Numbered from the stretch's first letter, positions 7,960 to 18,150 are shown. The stretch: DNA of 64,000 nt from Asaia bogorensis NBRC 16594 (GCF_001547995.1 NZ_AP014690.1:3134266-3198265); one strand, 5' to 3'. Made by a program: numbers and translations. The notes: generated by a model from the letters alone, not told the origin.

Positions 7960-10308
7960 ATGCGATCCCTCTCGCGCACATCCCTGTCCCTGCTACCGAT
8001 GCTCACCGGGATCATTCTCGGTGCAACTCAAACCCACGCCGCTGACGACAGTTCGGCGGACCGCAAGGACAGGAAACCGCAGCGTCAGCGGAAGCTCGAA
8101 AAGCAAACGACTGAGGAGAAGACAGACGAGCATATCACCGTGCTCGGCAACGGCTTCAACACACTCAAAGACCCGATCGGCCTGTCACGCATGCCGCAGG
8201 ACGCGCTTCATACGCCGCAGCAGATCAATATCGTACCGCAGATACTGATGAAGCAGCAGAACGTGAAATCGGTAGATGAAGCCCTGCGGAACGTGCCGGG
8301 TGTGACCTCCTCGATTGGCGAGGGCGCGGGCGGCATGAATGGCGACCAGTTCCTGATCCGCGGCTTTCAGGCGCAGAACGATATCTATCAGGACGGGCTG
8401 CGCGATTTTGGCGTCTATAGCCGCGATGCGTTCAATCTCGAGACGATCTCGGTCATCAAGGGCCCTTCATCCGAGGTGTTCGGCAACGGGACGACGGGCG
8501 GCGCCATCAATATGGTGACCAAGACCCCCACCCTGCGCGACCATTATGCCGCCGAGTTCAATGGCGGGTCGGGCTCCTATTATCGGGGCGTCCTCGACGT
8601 GAACAAGAAGCTGGATGACCATACGGCATTGCGCATCACCGGCATGGGCAACGAGAACAATATTGTCGGGCGCGATTTCCTCTATTCGCATCGCTGGGGC
8701 ATTGCGCCCTCCATCGCCTTCGGGCTCGGAAGCAAGGCCACACTGGTGCTGCAATACATGCACCAGCAGGAGAACTCGATCCCGGATTTCGGTGTGCCTG
8801 TCGTCACGCCACCCGGTGCGAAAACCGGCGGTCCGATCACGGAATACGGCATTCGCCGCACCAATTTCTACGGCACGAACAACGATCAGAACGCCACCAA
8901 CGACAACATGGAAACAGCGCGTTTCTCGTACAAGCTCAACGACCACATCAAGTTCTTCGATGATCTGCGCGGTGGCCAGTTCTACCGGACTTTCGCTGCC
9001 TCCAAAGCTACGTGCGACACGACCTGCGTAAACAATTACTTCCTCGGTCATGCCGGTTCGGCGCTTGTTGCCCGCTCAGGTCCCAACGGCGCCGGAAACG
9101 GCAAGGGACCAGGTACCACCATGGCGCCCCTGCCCTATCAGCAGACAAGCTGGTCGGTGCAGAATGTCGGCTCGATGGTGGCCGATTTTCATACGGGTTT
9201 TCTCAAGCATCAGATCGTGACAGGTTTCGATCTCGAACGCGTCAACGATGTGCGCTCGCAATCGACCTATCTCAAAGCAAAGCCCTATGCCTCACTGGTC
9301 AACCCCAACCCCTATGTCGGCAATCTGCTTCTGGTGCCTGGCGATCTGAATCCGGGTGGGCTGGTCAGCCTCGGTGCTCTGGGGGCCAAATCACATTCAA
9401 ACGGCTATGGCTTTGATACCGGCCTGTTCTTCTATGACCAGATCTGGTTCACCAACTGGCTGTCGGTGAAGGGTGGCTTCCGCTGGGACCGCTGGCAGAC
9501 CAGCTATAATCTGACAGGCGGCAATGTCGCGACCAATCCTGATATTCATTACCATCAGGTCAGCAGCGTCTTTAACCCCAATGTCAGCCTCGTCGCGACG
9601 CCCGATGCGCATCAAACCTATTATTTCACCTGGGCAACCTCGACCACGCCAAGCGGCATGTATGTGACCAACGGCTCCGTGCCGATACGCCCCGGCACAA
9701 ACAGCTTTGCCAGCCCGGAGAAAGCCAATCTCTACGAAATCGGCGCGAAATACAGCGCCTTTCATGACCGCATGGGGTTCACGGCCTCACTGTTCCGACT
9801 GGAGAAAAACAATGCCATCAACGCCGACCCGGTTACCGGGCAGGTTGAGGGATCGAGCGACCGGCAGCGAAATCAGGGGCTTGAGCTTTCCGTCGGTGGC
9901 ATGATCACACGCCACTGGAACATCTCAGCCACTTACGCCCTTTATGACAGCGATACCCTGGCTTCCGATACGTCTGCTGCAGTGGGCAAGCAGGTGCAGT
10001 ATGTGCCCCATAACCAGGCGACTCTCTGGTCGGTCTACGAGGCCTTCCCGAATACGCCGTACAATCTCTCATTCGGTGGCGGCATGACATGGCGCCAGCA
10101 TGTCTGGCTCAACACGACCAACACGTTGAAGGTCCCGGCCAATCTGGACTTCGATGCCGTGATTTCCCATCGTCTGGGCCAGCACTGGAAAATTGCGCTG
10201 AATGGCTACAATCTGGCCAATCGCCTGAACTACCAGAGCCTGTTTTCCAACCGCGCCACTCCATCGGCTGGCCGCTCCTTCCTTGGCCAGATCAGCATGA
10301 GCTACTGA
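7960..10308 (+). CDS. TonB-dependent siderophore receptor
   Basis: Outer-membrane beta-barrel receptor of the siderophore class (782 residues). A signal peptide ends near residue 27 (THA). The plug domain follows with PQQINIVPQ, EALRNVPGVTSS, FLIRGFQAQNDIYQDGLRDFG and the VIKGPSSEVFGNGTTGGAINMVTK segment; the 22-strand barrel ends with the aromatic C-terminus ISMSY. The QDGLRD plug motif is typical of catecholate-type (Fiu-like) receptors, but the ligand cannot be fixed from sequence. Monocistronic, with an unusual repeat-rich upstream region. Confidence 0.93.
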   Translation: MRSLSRTSLSLLPMLTGIILGATQTHAADDSSADRKDRKPQRQRKLEKQTTEEKTDEHITVLGNGFNTLKDPIGLSRMPQDALHTPQQINIVPQILMKQQNVKSVDEALRNVPGVTSSIGEGAGGMNGDQFLIRGFQAQNDIYQDGLRDFGVYSRDAFNLETISVIKGPSSEVFGNGTTGGAINMVTKTPTLRDHYAAEFNGGSGSYYRGVLDVNKKLDDHTALRITGMGNENNIVGRDFLYSHRWGIAPSIAFGLGSKATLVLQYMHQQENSIPDFGVPVVTPPGAKTGGPITEYGIRRTNFYGTNNDQNATNDNMETARFSYKLNDHIKFFDDLRGGQFYRTFAASKATCDTTCVNNYFLGHAGSALVARSGPNGAGNGKGPGTTMAPLPYQQTSWSVQNVGSMVADFHTGFLKHQIVTGFDLERVNDVRSQSTYLKAKPYASLVNPNPYVGNLLLVPGDLNPGGLVSLGALGAKSHSNGYGFDTGLFFYDQIWFTNWLSVKGGFRWDRWQTSYNLTGGNVATNPDIHYHQVSSVFNPNVSLVATPDAHQTYYFTWATSTTPSGMYVTNGSVPIRPGTNSFASPEKANLYEIGAKYSAFHDRMGFTASLFRLEKNNAINADPVTGQVEGSSDRQRNQGLELSVGGMITRHWNISATYALYDSDTLASDTSAAVGKQVQYVPHNQATLWSVYEAFPNTPYNLSFGGGMTWRQHVWLNTTNTLKVPANLDFDAVISHRLGQHWKIALNGYNLANRLNYQSLFSNRATPSAGRSFLGQISMSY

Positions 10309-10390
10309 TCCGGTGAGGTCTCAGCCCTTCCCATGTCAGGCCGGCGTTGGAAGGGCGGTATCACAGGCTCGGAACGTTTAGGGCTGTAGA

Positions 10391-12688
10391 TCAGGCGTAG
10401 AGACGCGCAGAATGCGCCTCATGCGTGAGGGCTGAATTCCTGTTGTGTGACCTGCTCCTATCGTTGATCGCTGCCGGGTCGGCAGTTGTCACATAGGGGC
10501 CAGCCACATCGATGCGCAGTGCGAGAAGCGTGATACCGCCAGCGCGCCTCTCAGGCAGGAAGAGGCTGGCATTGCCATCAGTCCAGCGCCGCCCACATGC
10601 CTCGATCGGCTTCCAGCCCTCGGCGATCCCGCCTGCCAGAACATGCGGCAATTCGATTGTCCCCCAGCTGTCATAAATCCTTATGTCGCTGACCAGCACG
10701 CCCAGCATGCGCCGGTCATCTACATAAGGGCCTACTGCATCGCTCGGCCGGCTCCTGTTCGAAACGATACGGATATCCTGCGCCTCTTCCGGCACGGTGA
10801 AGACATATTGCCCGTTCTGCCGCTGACAGCCGGCAATCCACTCGCCTGACTCCGTGACGATATGCAGGTCAGGATCATGGGTGACGTGCCGTTGCGATAC
10901 CCCTCCCTGCCCAAGCGAAAGGGTTTCGGCCCGACGCATCAGGCGCTCGTGGATGGGCTCGACAAAACTGCGCTCGTTCACCAGAGGGGCTGCGGCAGAA
11001 TTCTGCCATGTCAAAACGCGACCACCCAGCACATGGATCGTGCCAGCCTGACGAAAACGTCGTCTGTCTCCGGTGTCCAGATAGCTCTCGCTCAGCGCCC
11101 CGTCAGACATGAGAATGGCGTGGTCTTCAGTCTCGATATGAAAATACTCATACTCAGCGACTGTCTTGTCGTAGTGGATGGATGTGCCATTCACGAGCAT
11201 GCGCACAGGAATAAAGGCCCCGTCCAGAAACAGGCAATGCTCTGCAGTGATCATCAGATCCCTGAACGGCTTGCCTTCACCAAGCGCATCCCTGACAACG
11301 CGCACCGGATAGCCGGAGAGATCATCGGGCTTTCCCGCATCGACAACTGCGCGTGTCCGCCCGGACCAGATCACCCTGCGCGGCGTGCAGCTTTCACCCT
11401 GATACGCCATGACGTGATCGCCGATGCGGATATCCTCGACCGGTATCAAGCCGTTTTCTGTCTCGATCAGGGTGCCGGCCAGAAAACAGGGGGCAGGCTC
11501 AGTGGTGGTGAACGTACCGCCTGATACCGAAAGCTGACCGCCATTGCGAACAAGCGTCGGATCGCTGATCGAGGCGCCTGACGAGACCCATACCGTGAAA
11601 CCGCCATTTGTGGCGGCCCCGATATACGGCGCTTCGATACTGCCCCCGCTATAGACATAGGCATCGGAATACCCGTCCGTGCCTGAGCCACTATTGAGGT
11701 AAGTATCACTGACCGAGCGTGCGCCCGAATAGAGATAGACGACATCAGAATTCAGAACATTAGCCGAGAGGGTGGCGCCGTTCATGGCTGAGACATAGCC
11801 ATTGAGCAGCAGCGAGTTCTGCATCACGCCACCGCTCATCACCGAAACAGTCGCCACACTGCCACTGATCGTCGCCCCGGAAACCACAGCACCGCTCGAT
11901 ATGGTCAGGGTCGATATACCCGACAGAACGACGCGTCCGCTGGCTGAGACAGCACCGCTCACATACCAGGTGGTGTTGTTTGACAGCACCGCCGACCAGG
12001 TGCCCCCGGTGAGCACTGTGGCACCTTGCGTAGAAGGCGCAACGGAAGCGTTTGCACTACCATAGGCTGTTGCCATCGAGAGTACGCTGCCATTGCCCGC
12101 ATCGATATCCGCTGCAACCGCTCCGGAGGAGAGATAGGCCGCAGCACCCGAACCAAGCGTAAGCCCTGATACAGTGGCTCCTGAATAGGCAAAGGCGCTT
12201 AATCCGGATTGAGCGCCATCGGTCATGGTCGCCTCTAGCAGACTGGCGCCGGAGGACACATAGACATAGGCATTGCCATCAGCCACGGAACCGCTGTTAA
12301 GAAACACGTCCCGCACCGAACTGGCCCCGGCAGAAAGGGTGACCTCATCCGAATTGAGCGTGTTTCCTGAAATAATGCCGCCACTGGCGACACGCAGATA
12401 ACCGTTGACCTCGGTGGAGGAAATCATGGCGCCGCCACTCAGCACCGAAACCGTGGGGATACCCCCCGAGAGCATGGCGCCTGACACGACAGCACCATTG
12501 GAGATCGTGAGGCTGTTGACGCCTGACAGTACGACAGCCCCGGTAGCGGAAACGCTATTGCTCACATACCAGGTGACACCATCACGATCGATTGCCGACC
12601 AGTCGCCACCCTTCAACACGGTTGCCGATGTTGTCGCCACAGCCTCTGTCTCCCTGTGATCGCGCACAAGAACAGACTGGGCAACCAC
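10391..12688 (-). CDS. Tandem AIDA-like repeat protein with Hint domain
   Basis: 765 residues in three parts. Residues about 23-195 and 224-393 are two copies, offset by 201, of a beta-repeat unit rich in SGA/SGG turns (for example TVLKGGDWSA versus TVLTGGTWSA, and AVVSGAMLSG versus AVVSGATISG), resembling AIDA-type autotransporter passenger repeats. A Hint_2-type autoprocessing domain starts at Cys401 (CFLAGTLIETENG), with TAEH at 481-484 and the family ending ESYLDTGDRRRF. A C-terminal 200-residue region is unassigned. No autotransporter barrel and no classical signal peptide; GTG start. Known in kind from acetic acid bacteria and Rhodobacterales; function unknown. Confidence 0.85.
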   Translation of the reverse strand: MVAQSVLVRDHRETEAVATTSATVLKGGDWSAIDRDGVTWYVSNSVSATGAVVLSGVNSLTISNGAVVSGAMLSGGIPTVSVLSGGAMISSTEVNGYLRVASGGIISGNTLNSDEVTLSAGASSVRDVFLNSGSVADGNAYVYVSSGASLLEATMTDGAQSGLSAFAYSGATVSGLTLGSGAAAYLSSGAVAADIDAGNGSVLSMATAYGSANASVAPSTQGATVLTGGTWSAVLSNNTTWYVSGAVSASGRVVLSGISTLTISSGAVVSGATISGSVATVSVMSGGVMQNSLLLNGYVSAMNGATLSANVLNSDVVYLYSGARSVSDTYLNSGSGTDGYSDAYVYSGGSIEAPYIGAATNGGFTVWVSSGASISDPTLVRNGGQLSVSGGTFTTTEPAPCFLAGTLIETENGLIPVEDIRIGDHVMAYQGESCTPRRVIWSGRTRAVVDAGKPDDLSGYPVRVVRDALGEGKPFRDLMITAEHCLFLDGAFIPVRMLVNGTSIHYDKTVAEYEYFHIETEDHAILMSDGALSESYLDTGDRRRFRQAGTIHVLGGRVLTWQNSAAAPLVNERSFVEPIHERLMRRAETLSLGQGGVSQRHVTHDPDLHIVTESGEWIAGCQRQNGQYVFTVPEEAQDIRIVSNRSRPSDAVGPYVDDRRMLGVLVSDIRIYDSWGTIELPHVLAGGIAEGWKPIEACGRRWTDGNASLFLPERRAGGITLLALRIDVAGPYVTTADPAAINDRSRSHNRNSALTHEAHSARLYA

Positions 12689-12854
12689 ATTGTGGGTTCT
12701 AACGCCTTGCTCAAATCATATGCAATGGAATTGACATGCCATGACACAAAGCCTGACCTGGACGGGCCGGCTCGGCCATTCTTGATAGGCGTTGCGGCCT
12801 GACCTGCGCTATGCAACCGGCAACGTCATTTTCAAGGTTTCAGGGACAGTCATC

Positions 12855-13787
12855 ATGTCGCAGCCGCCGGTCTGCATCGCCGCCCTTTATCGCTTCACCC
12901 CCTTTGCCGATCCCGCCGCTCTGCGGGCATCGCTGCTTGAGGCTTGCCTGCAGCACGGCATCAGGGGGACGCTGCTTCTGGCACGCGAAGGGATAAACGG
13001 TACCATTGCAGGCAGCGCCGAAGGCATCGAGTCCATTCTGGCCCATATTCGCGGTCTTCCCGGCTGCGATGCGCTGGAGTGGAAACTCTCCTGGGACGAC
13101 GCCATGCCGTTCAACCGCATGAAGGTACGCCTCAAGCGCGAAATCGTCACAATGGGTCAGCCCGATATCGACCCTCTGGCCGGTGTGGGGCGCTACGTCC
13201 CTGCCGCCGAGTGGAACGCGCTGATTTCCGATCCCGATACCATCCTCATCGATACGCGAAACAACTATGAAGTGGCGGTAGGCACCTTCAAGGGGGCCAT
13301 CGATCCCGACATCCAGAGCTTTCGTGAATTTCCCGACTGGTTTCGTGGCCGCCGCGCTGCGCTGGAAGCCGAAGGGCGCAAGCCTAAAATCGCCATGTTC
13401 TGCACAGGCGGCATACGCTGCGAAAAATCGACTGCCTTCGCCCTCTCCGAAGGGGTTGAGGATGTCTATCACCTCAAGGGCGGCATCCTGAAATATCTGG
13501 AAGATGTGCCCGAAGCTGAAAGCCTGTGGGAAGGCGAGTGTTTCGTGTTCGACCAGCGAGTGACCGTGCGCCACGGGCTGGAACCCGGCGCCTATGATCT
13601 GTGCCATGCCTGCCGCCGTCCGGTATCGGCTCAGGACAAGACATCACCGCTGTTCATTGACGGAATCCAGTGTCCTGCCTGCGCGGCCGAACGTACCGAT
13701 GAACAGCGCGCGCGTTATGCTGCGCGCCAGCATCAGGAAGATCTTGCCCGTGCCCGCGGTACCCATCACATCGGCGGTGATGCCTGA
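12855..13787 (+). CDS. trhO: tRNA uridine-34 hydroxylase (rhodanese-like)
   Basis: Oxygen-dependent enzyme that makes 5-hydroxyuridine at tRNA position 34. Order: N-terminal ferredoxin-like domain (residues 1-95, with [19 protein letters not shown]), a rhodanese domain with the catalytic cysteine in [12 protein letters not shown], and a C-terminal cysteine-rich segment CHACRRPVS...CPACAAE. The ATG at 12855 has AGGGAC upstream; the frame is open further upstream but those residues are not family-like. 310 residues. Confidence 0.93.
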   Translation: MSQPPVCIAALYRFTPFADPAALRASLLEACLQHGIRGTLLLAREGINGTIAGSAEGIESILAHIRGLPGCDALEWKLSWDDAMPFNRMKVRLKREIVTMGQPDIDPLAGVGRYVPAAEWNALISDPDTILIDTRNNYEVAVGTFKGAIDPDIQSFREFPDWFRGRRAALEAEGRKPKIAMFCTGGIRCEKSTAFALSEGVEDVYHLKGGILKYLEDVPEAESLWEGECFVFDQRVTVRHGLEPGAYDLCHACRRPVSAQDKTSPLFIDGIQCPACAAERTDEQRARYAARQHQEDLARARGTHHIGGDA

Positions 13788-13818
13788 CTCGACTGAACAA
13801 CGCCTGAGGGAGATCATC

Positions 13819-14103
13819 ATGATTGACGAGCCATCCGGGTATCACTGGGCCTCCGATCCGTGGTTCACCGAAGCCCTGGACCGCTTCATCGAGGAACGCG
13901 ACAAGGGGCGCACAACCCTCACCCTGGATCTGGAGGCCATCGAGGCCAGTATCTTCAACGGTGACGGCGCCGCCTATCGTCTGATGGAGGCTATGGCGAG
14001 CGTCATACGTGAGGAGGGCCATGACGGCTGTCGCGGCGCACCACGCGTTCTTCTGGCAACGCTTCAGCGCCTGAGCGAGCTCAAGGGTAGGGGAACACCG
14101 TAA
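13819..14103 (+). CDS. Hypothetical protein
   Basis: A 94-residue acidic protein (begins MIDEPSGYHWASDPWF) with no signal peptide or membrane segment and a predicted helical body. I do not recognise the family. The start was chosen at 13819 because GAGGGAGA lies six bases upstream; an alternative ATG at 13780 overlaps the trhO stop. It probably shares the trhO transcript, and the multi-hairpin repeat follows immediately. Confidence 0.65.
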   Translation: MIDEPSGYHWASDPWFTEALDRFIEERDKGRTTLTLDLEAIEASIFNGDGAAYRLMEAMASVIREEGHDGCRGAPRVLLATLQRLSELKGRGTP

Positions 14104-14126
14104 TCAACAGGCGCTCGGAATAGTGT

Positions 14127-14173
14127 GTATGGGGCGTCGCCCCACACCCCGCCAAAGGACGGTCGTCCTTTGG
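14127..14173. repeat. Multi-hairpin intergenic repeat, copy B (inverted)
   Basis: GGGGC-GTC-GCCCC (14131-14143) followed by a perfect palindrome CCAAAGGACG/CGTCCTTTGG (14152-14161 and 14164-14173). Read on the minus strand it matches copy A at 1512-1552: GGACGACCGTCCTTTGGCGGGGTGTGG. It lies between the convergent 3' ends of the 13819-14103 gene and the CorA-like gene. Confidence 0.7.
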
Positions 14174-14237
14174 AAACCTGTCTGCGAGAGTAGGACGCAG
14201 TAGTAACGCCGTCTTTCAGAATTGCGCGGCGAGGCTA

Positions 14238-15323
14238 TCAGAGCAGGCGGGCGAGTTTCAGGAACACCCAGGTCAGGATCATGGCGATAAAGCACACGGC
14301 TCCGGCTTCGAGCGTGCCATAGGCGCCGCCTGCGAGATACATCCCGCCTGTATTCATGCCAAAGAACCCGGTGACCAGCGTTGCCGGGAACATGAGGATG
14401 GTGGCCGCCGTCAGGATATAAAGACGCCTGTTGGTTTCTTCCGCCTGTGACGACCCGAGCTCGTCCTGCAACGAGCGGGCACGATCGAGAAGAGCGATCA
14501 TGTCATCGAGCGCAGCGTGAACCTGACGCTCGGTACGGTCACGCAATTCGTCCTCGGCCCATTCGGGCAGTTCGAGATCCTCGTCGCGCAATACGCGATC
14601 GATAGGAGTAACCACACGACGCAATTCAGTGGCACGGCGTCGGCCCTTACCCACAATACCGCCAAGATGACCCAGATCGGTGCGGCGCTCGATCAGCAGC
14701 AGCGCGTCCTCGGCGCGGTCCAGCTCGTCATCCAGCTTGCCGATCTGGCGGCGCACACTGCCGGTAAACTCACGAAGGGCGCGGTCGATCACACCCGCAG
14801 GGCTGCGGGGAATGGAGTCCGCACGAAGGGTGCGAAAAGCCGCACCGAGCACGGGGATGGGGTTACGCCGCGTGGTGATGAGAAGATCGGGACGCATGGC
14901 AAAGCGCCAGGCGCAGATATCGCGGTCTTCCTCTGAAACGGCATCGTCGAACGCAGGCAAGGCCCCCCAGACAAGGCCGGGCATGGCTTCCAGCATGACG
15001 CCATATTCTGTCTCGGCCAGCATGGCACTGACATCCTCGGGCAGGCAGGGCAGGGTCGCCACATGCTGTCTGGCCGAGCTGTGCACCGTATCGAAATGGA
15101 GCCACGCCCAGCTTTCCGAGGGCTTGGGATAATTCGAAGGCGGCGTGCGGTCGTTGAGCAGGCTCTCGATTTCATGCGGCTCAAGCGGCGAGGGGTCCTC
15201 ACCCGGCCGGGCCCTGACGGCCCATACCAGCCCGTTGGCAATGCCATGGGGCAGCGCGCCTGACGGCTTCATATCCTGGCCCGCCACAACGGAGAACGGC
15301 ATCTGTGAGCGTGTGTTGGACAT
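14238..15323 (-). CDS. CorA/ZntB-family divalent metal transporter
   Basis: 361-residue inner-membrane metal channel or transporter. A large cytoplasmic N-terminal domain with a long coiled-coil helix (about residues 190-300, RTDLGHLGGIVGKGRRRATELRR) precedes two C-terminal membrane helices. The loop signature after TM1 reads GMNTGGMY, between the CorA GMN...MPE and ZntB GIN/GGxP types; ZntB-type zinc transport is the nearer guess. Start chosen at 15323 because GGAGG lies five bases before that ATG. Confidence 0.85.
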   Translation of the reverse strand: MSNTRSQMPFSVVAGQDMKPSGALPHGIANGLVWAVRARPGEDPSPLEPHEIESLLNDRTPPSNYPKPSESWAWLHFDTVHSSARQHVATLPCLPEDVSAMLAETEYGVMLEAMPGLVWGALPAFDDAVSEEDRDICAWRFAMRPDLLITTRRNPIPVLGAAFRTLRADSIPRSPAGVIDRALREFTGSVRRQIGKLDDELDRAEDALLLIERRTDLGHLGGIVGKGRRRATELRRVVTPIDRVLRDEDLELPEWAEDELRDRTERQVHAALDDMIALLDRARSLQDELGSSQAEETNRRLYILTAATILMFPATLVTGFFGMNTGGMYLAGGAYGTLEAGAVCFIAMILTWVFLKLARLL

Positions 15324-15532
15324 GCCATCCTCCATCCTGAGGAAATCTTTGTTCTGGGCGAACGCTGTTCGCTGTCTCGCATGGGTGAGGGGCCCAGGCA
15401 ACCGCTTTCAAAGCTTAATGTAGCCGCAAGGAAACCGGAACGCCGCCGGTTTGTTACCAGTTCATCAAGATGTCCCGCAAAACGAACAATCAAGCCTGAC
15501 ATCGTTACCCCGTTTTTCGACAGGAGCCTGTC

Positions 15533-15904
15533 ATGAAACACGTATTCAAAGCCGCTCTGGCCGTCTCTACCCTGCTTGCCGCCCCCGCTCTGAGCCCGGC
15601 CCCTGCTTTCGCGCAGGCCACCACGGCCACTGACAGCGAGCAGGCTCCTTCGGCCCAGAAGGCAGAAACGCTCAAGAACCAGTCGACCCAGATCCACAAC
15701 CCGACCGAGCAAAACAAGACGTTCAAGAACCAGATGAACGAGCAGCCCGACCCCAAGGCACCGAGCGCGCCCACGGGTACGGCAGCGCCGACGGGTCAGA
15801 CCTCGGAGAAAATGCCCATCTCATCGCCCCAGCATGAGAAGGCCTCCAAACACAAGCACAGCATGAAAAGCATGAAGATGTCAGACAAATCGGCCCAGCA
15901 GTAA
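15533..15904 (+). CDS. Small secreted His/Lys/Met-rich protein
   Basis: 123 residues: a signal peptide ending PAFA (about residue 27), a middle low-complexity region rich in Gln, Thr, Pro and Asn, and a C-terminus rich in His, Lys and Met (HEKASKHKHSMKSMKMS). It should be periplasmic and disordered. The His/Met-rich tail could bind copper or another soft metal, but this is inference from composition only. AGGAG precedes the ATG; a strong terminator follows. Confidence 0.75.
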   Translation: MKHVFKAALAVSTLLAAPALSPAPAFAQATTATDSEQAPSAQKAETLKNQSTQIHNPTEQNKTFKNQMNEQPDPKAPSAPTGTAAPTGQTSEKMPISSPQHEKASKHKHSMKSMKMSDKSAQQ

Positions 15905-15941
15905 GGTTTGTCCCCAACGGTCCTGCCGTGGGCGCATCAGC

Positions 15942-15980
15942 AAAAGGCGTCTGATCCTGAGCGGATCGGGCGCCTTTTTT
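15942..15980 (+). terminator. Terminator after secreted small protein
   Basis: Interrupted stem AAAAGGCG...GATCC/GGATC...CGCCTTTTTT (15942-15980) with a six-T tail, just before the ahcY leader. Confidence 0.75.
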
Positions 15981-16051
15981 CATGCGCGCTGGCCCAAAGC
16001 CGGAACTCGCTCTATACAAATGCCCCTCACCAGAGAAACAAGGGTTTCAGA

Positions 16052-17341
16052 ATGACCGATTACAAGGTGCGCGACATCGCCCTGGCCGAATGGGGCCGCA
16101 AGGAAATCTCCATTGCCGAGGGCGAAATGCCCGGCCTGATGGCGCTCCGCGAGGAATACGGCGCCAGCCAGCCGCTCAAGGGCGCGCGCATTGCGGGCTG
16201 TCTGCACATGACCATCCAGACCGCCGTGCTGATCGAGACGCTGACGGCTCTGGGCGCAACCGTGCGCTGGTCGTCCTGCAACATCTTCTCGACCCAGGAC
16301 CAGGCTGCTGCCGCCATCGCCGCGACCGGCGTGCCGGTTTTCGCCTGGAAGGGCCTGAGCGAGGAAGAATTCTGGTGGTGCATCGAGCAGACCATCAAGG
16401 GTCCTGATGGCTGGACACCGAACATGATTCTCGATGACGGCGGCGACCTGACCGTGCTCATGCACGACAAGTACCCCGAGATGCTGAACGACGTGCGCGG
16501 CCTGTCCGAAGAGACGACCACGGGCGTGCATCGCCTGTGGGAAATGGCGAAGAAGGGCACGCTGAAGGTTCCGGCCATCAACGTGAATGACAGCGTCACC
16601 AAGTCGAAATTCGACAATCTCTATGGCTGCCGCGAGAGCCTGGTGGACGCCATCCGCCGTGGCACCGACGTCATGATGGCGGGCAAGGTTGCCGTGGTTG
16701 CCGGCTATGGCGACGTAGGCAAGGGCTCGGCCGCCTCGCTGCGCAATGCAGGCTGCCGCGTGCTCGTGACCGAAGTCGATCCGATCTGCGCCCTTCAGGC
16801 CGCGATGGAAGGCTATGAGGTCGTGACGATGGAAGCCGCCGCACCGCGTGGCGATATCTTCGTGACCTGCACAGGCAATGTCGACATCATCACCGTCGAG
16901 CATATGCGCGAGATGAAGCACCGCGCCATCGTGTGCAATATCGGGCATTTCGACAGCGAAATTCAGGTCGAGGCCCTGCGTAACTACAAGTGGGACAACG
17001 TCAAGCCGCAGGTGGACGAGATCGAGTTCCCCGACGGCAAGCGCATCATCCTGCTGTCTGAAGGCCGCCTCGTGAACCTTGGCAATGCCACGGGTCACCC
17101 CTCCTTCGTGATGTCGGCGTCCTTCACCAACCAGACGCTTGCACAGATCGAACTCTGGACGGCCAAGCCAGGCCAGTACGACGTCAAGGTCTACACTCTG
17201 CCGAAGAAGCTGGACGAGAAGGTGGCTGCGCTGCATCTCGCAAAGGTCGGCGCCGAGCTGAGCAAGATGAGCGACAAGCAGGCCGATTACATCGGCGTGC
17301 CGGTTGCCGGTCCGTTCAAGCACGAAGAATACCGCTACTAA
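16052..17341 (+). CDS. ahcY: Adenosylhomocysteinase
   Basis: Hydrolyses S-adenosylhomocysteine to adenosine and homocysteine, removing the inhibitory by-product of methylation. NAD-binding motif [10 protein letters not shown] near residue 220, substrate motifs [13 protein letters not shown] and the C-terminal [13 protein letters not shown]; ends KHEEYRY as usual. 429 residues from the ATG at 16052, which has AAGGG upstream; the frame is open further upstream but has no family match. I see no SAH-riboswitch-like fold in the 70-base leader. Confidence 0.97.
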   Translation: MTDYKVRDIALAEWGRKEISIAEGEMPGLMALREEYGASQPLKGARIAGCLHMTIQTAVLIETLTALGATVRWSSCNIFSTQDQAAAAIAATGVPVFAWKGLSEEEFWWCIEQTIKGPDGWTPNMILDDGGDLTVLMHDKYPEMLNDVRGLSEETTTGVHRLWEMAKKGTLKVPAINVNDSVTKSKFDNLYGCRESLVDAIRRGTDVMMAGKVAVVAGYGDVGKGSAASLRNAGCRVLVTEVDPICALQAAMEGYEVVTMEAAAPRGDIFVTCTGNVDIITVEHMREMKHRAIVCNIGHFDSEIQVEALRNYKWDNVKPQVDEIEFPDGKRIILLSEGRLVNLGNATGHPSFVMSASFTNQTLAQIELWTAKPGQYDVKVYTLPKKLDEKVAALHLAKVGAELSKMSDKQADYIGVPVAGPFKHEEYRY

Positions 17342-17350
17342 GAGGGTTAC

Positions 17351-17455
17351 GCAGGGCTGAGCCCTGCAAATCACCGGAGGGCTGAGCCCTCTGGTTCCCC
17401 TCTTGCAGGGATGAAAGGGGCTTCGCCCCTTTCCGGGGAGCGGGGCAGAGCCCCG
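17351..17455. repeat. String of four perfect hairpins, repeat copy C
   Basis: Four consecutive perfect hairpins with three-base loops: 17351-17357/17361-17367, 17377-17382/17386-17391, 17413-17421/17425-17433 and 17441-17446/17450-17455. The first (GCAGGGC TGA GCCCTGC, then CGGAGGG) matches the 1440-1456 part of copy A, and the last resembles its GGGGCAG end. It separates ahcY from the SCO gene, both rightward, so it may end ahcY transcripts. Confidence 0.7.
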
Positions 17456-17478
17456 CCTCTTCCATCAGGGAGACGCGC

Positions 17479-18150
17479 ATGACCCGAAAACGCTCAGCCC
17501 CCAGACCTGCCCGCTCAAAACAACCTGGCTCCCGGCGGGCGGCATTACGCCTCTGGGCCATGCCCACGCTGATCATTGCCGGACTGTTTGCCGGGGCCAT
17601 CGGGTGGCAGGCCCTGACCGCCCATCGGCACACAACACAAATTGGCGGGCCCTATAGCCTGATCGACAGCGCCAATCACCCAACCACCCAGGCGCGTTTC
17701 GCCGGGCGTCAGACCCTCATCTATTTCGGCTATACACACTGCCTCGACGTCTGCCCGTTGACGCTCGCAACAGTGGCGCAGGCCTATACGCTGCTTCCGC
17801 CCGGAACACAGCGCCCCGTCCCGCTTTTCATCACACTCGATCCGGAGCGCGACCGCCCCGAGGATATCGGGGTCTATACGCGGCGCTTCTCACCCGAGAT
17901 CATCGGCCTGACGGGCACAGCCGCCCAGATCGATGCTGTCGCCAAGGCCTTTCATGTGACGTCCCATGTGACCGTGGACCCCATGGCAGGCCATGACAGG
18001 GGCGATGACGGAATGGGGGATTACCGGATCGACCATTCCTCCGTGCTCTATCTGATGGATGGCCAGAATCACCTGCAGGCCATCCTGCCAGCTGATTCGA
18101 GCCCCGCCACGGTGGCCCATAATCTCGCGCCCTATCTAGCGAAGCGCTGA
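17479..18150 (+). CDS. SCO1/SenC-family copper chaperone
   Basis: Membrane-anchored thioredoxin-fold protein that helps insert copper into cytochrome oxidase or handles redox. Basic N-terminus, one membrane helix (about residues 28-46), then the metal-binding Cys88-x3-Cys92 (THCLDVCP) and the distal His186 (DHSSV), all three ligands present. 223 residues. GGGAG lies ahead of the ATG. It converges with and overlaps by 15 bases the PepSY gene, within a group of metal-related genes. Confidence 0.92.
   Translation: MTRKRSAPRPARSKQPGSRRAALRLWAMPTLIIAGLFAGAIGWQALTAHRHTTQIGGPYSLIDSANHPTTQARFAGRQTLIYFGYTHCLDVCPLTLATVAQAYTLLPPGTQRPVPLFITLDPERDRPEDIGVYTRRFSPEIIGLTGTAAQIDAVAKAFHVTSHVTVDPMAGHDRGDDGMGDYRIDHSSVLYLMDGQNHLQAILPADSSPATVAHNLAPYLAKR

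Noticed and set aside
15980..16051. SAH riboswitch ahead of ahcY
   Set aside because: The 70-base leader shows no pseudoknot-like pairing and none of the conserved SAH-motif sequence I know.
15980..17374. 464-codon frame opposite ahcY
   Set aside because: Shadow of the biased codon usage of ahcY; composition rich in His, Asp and Ala without domains.
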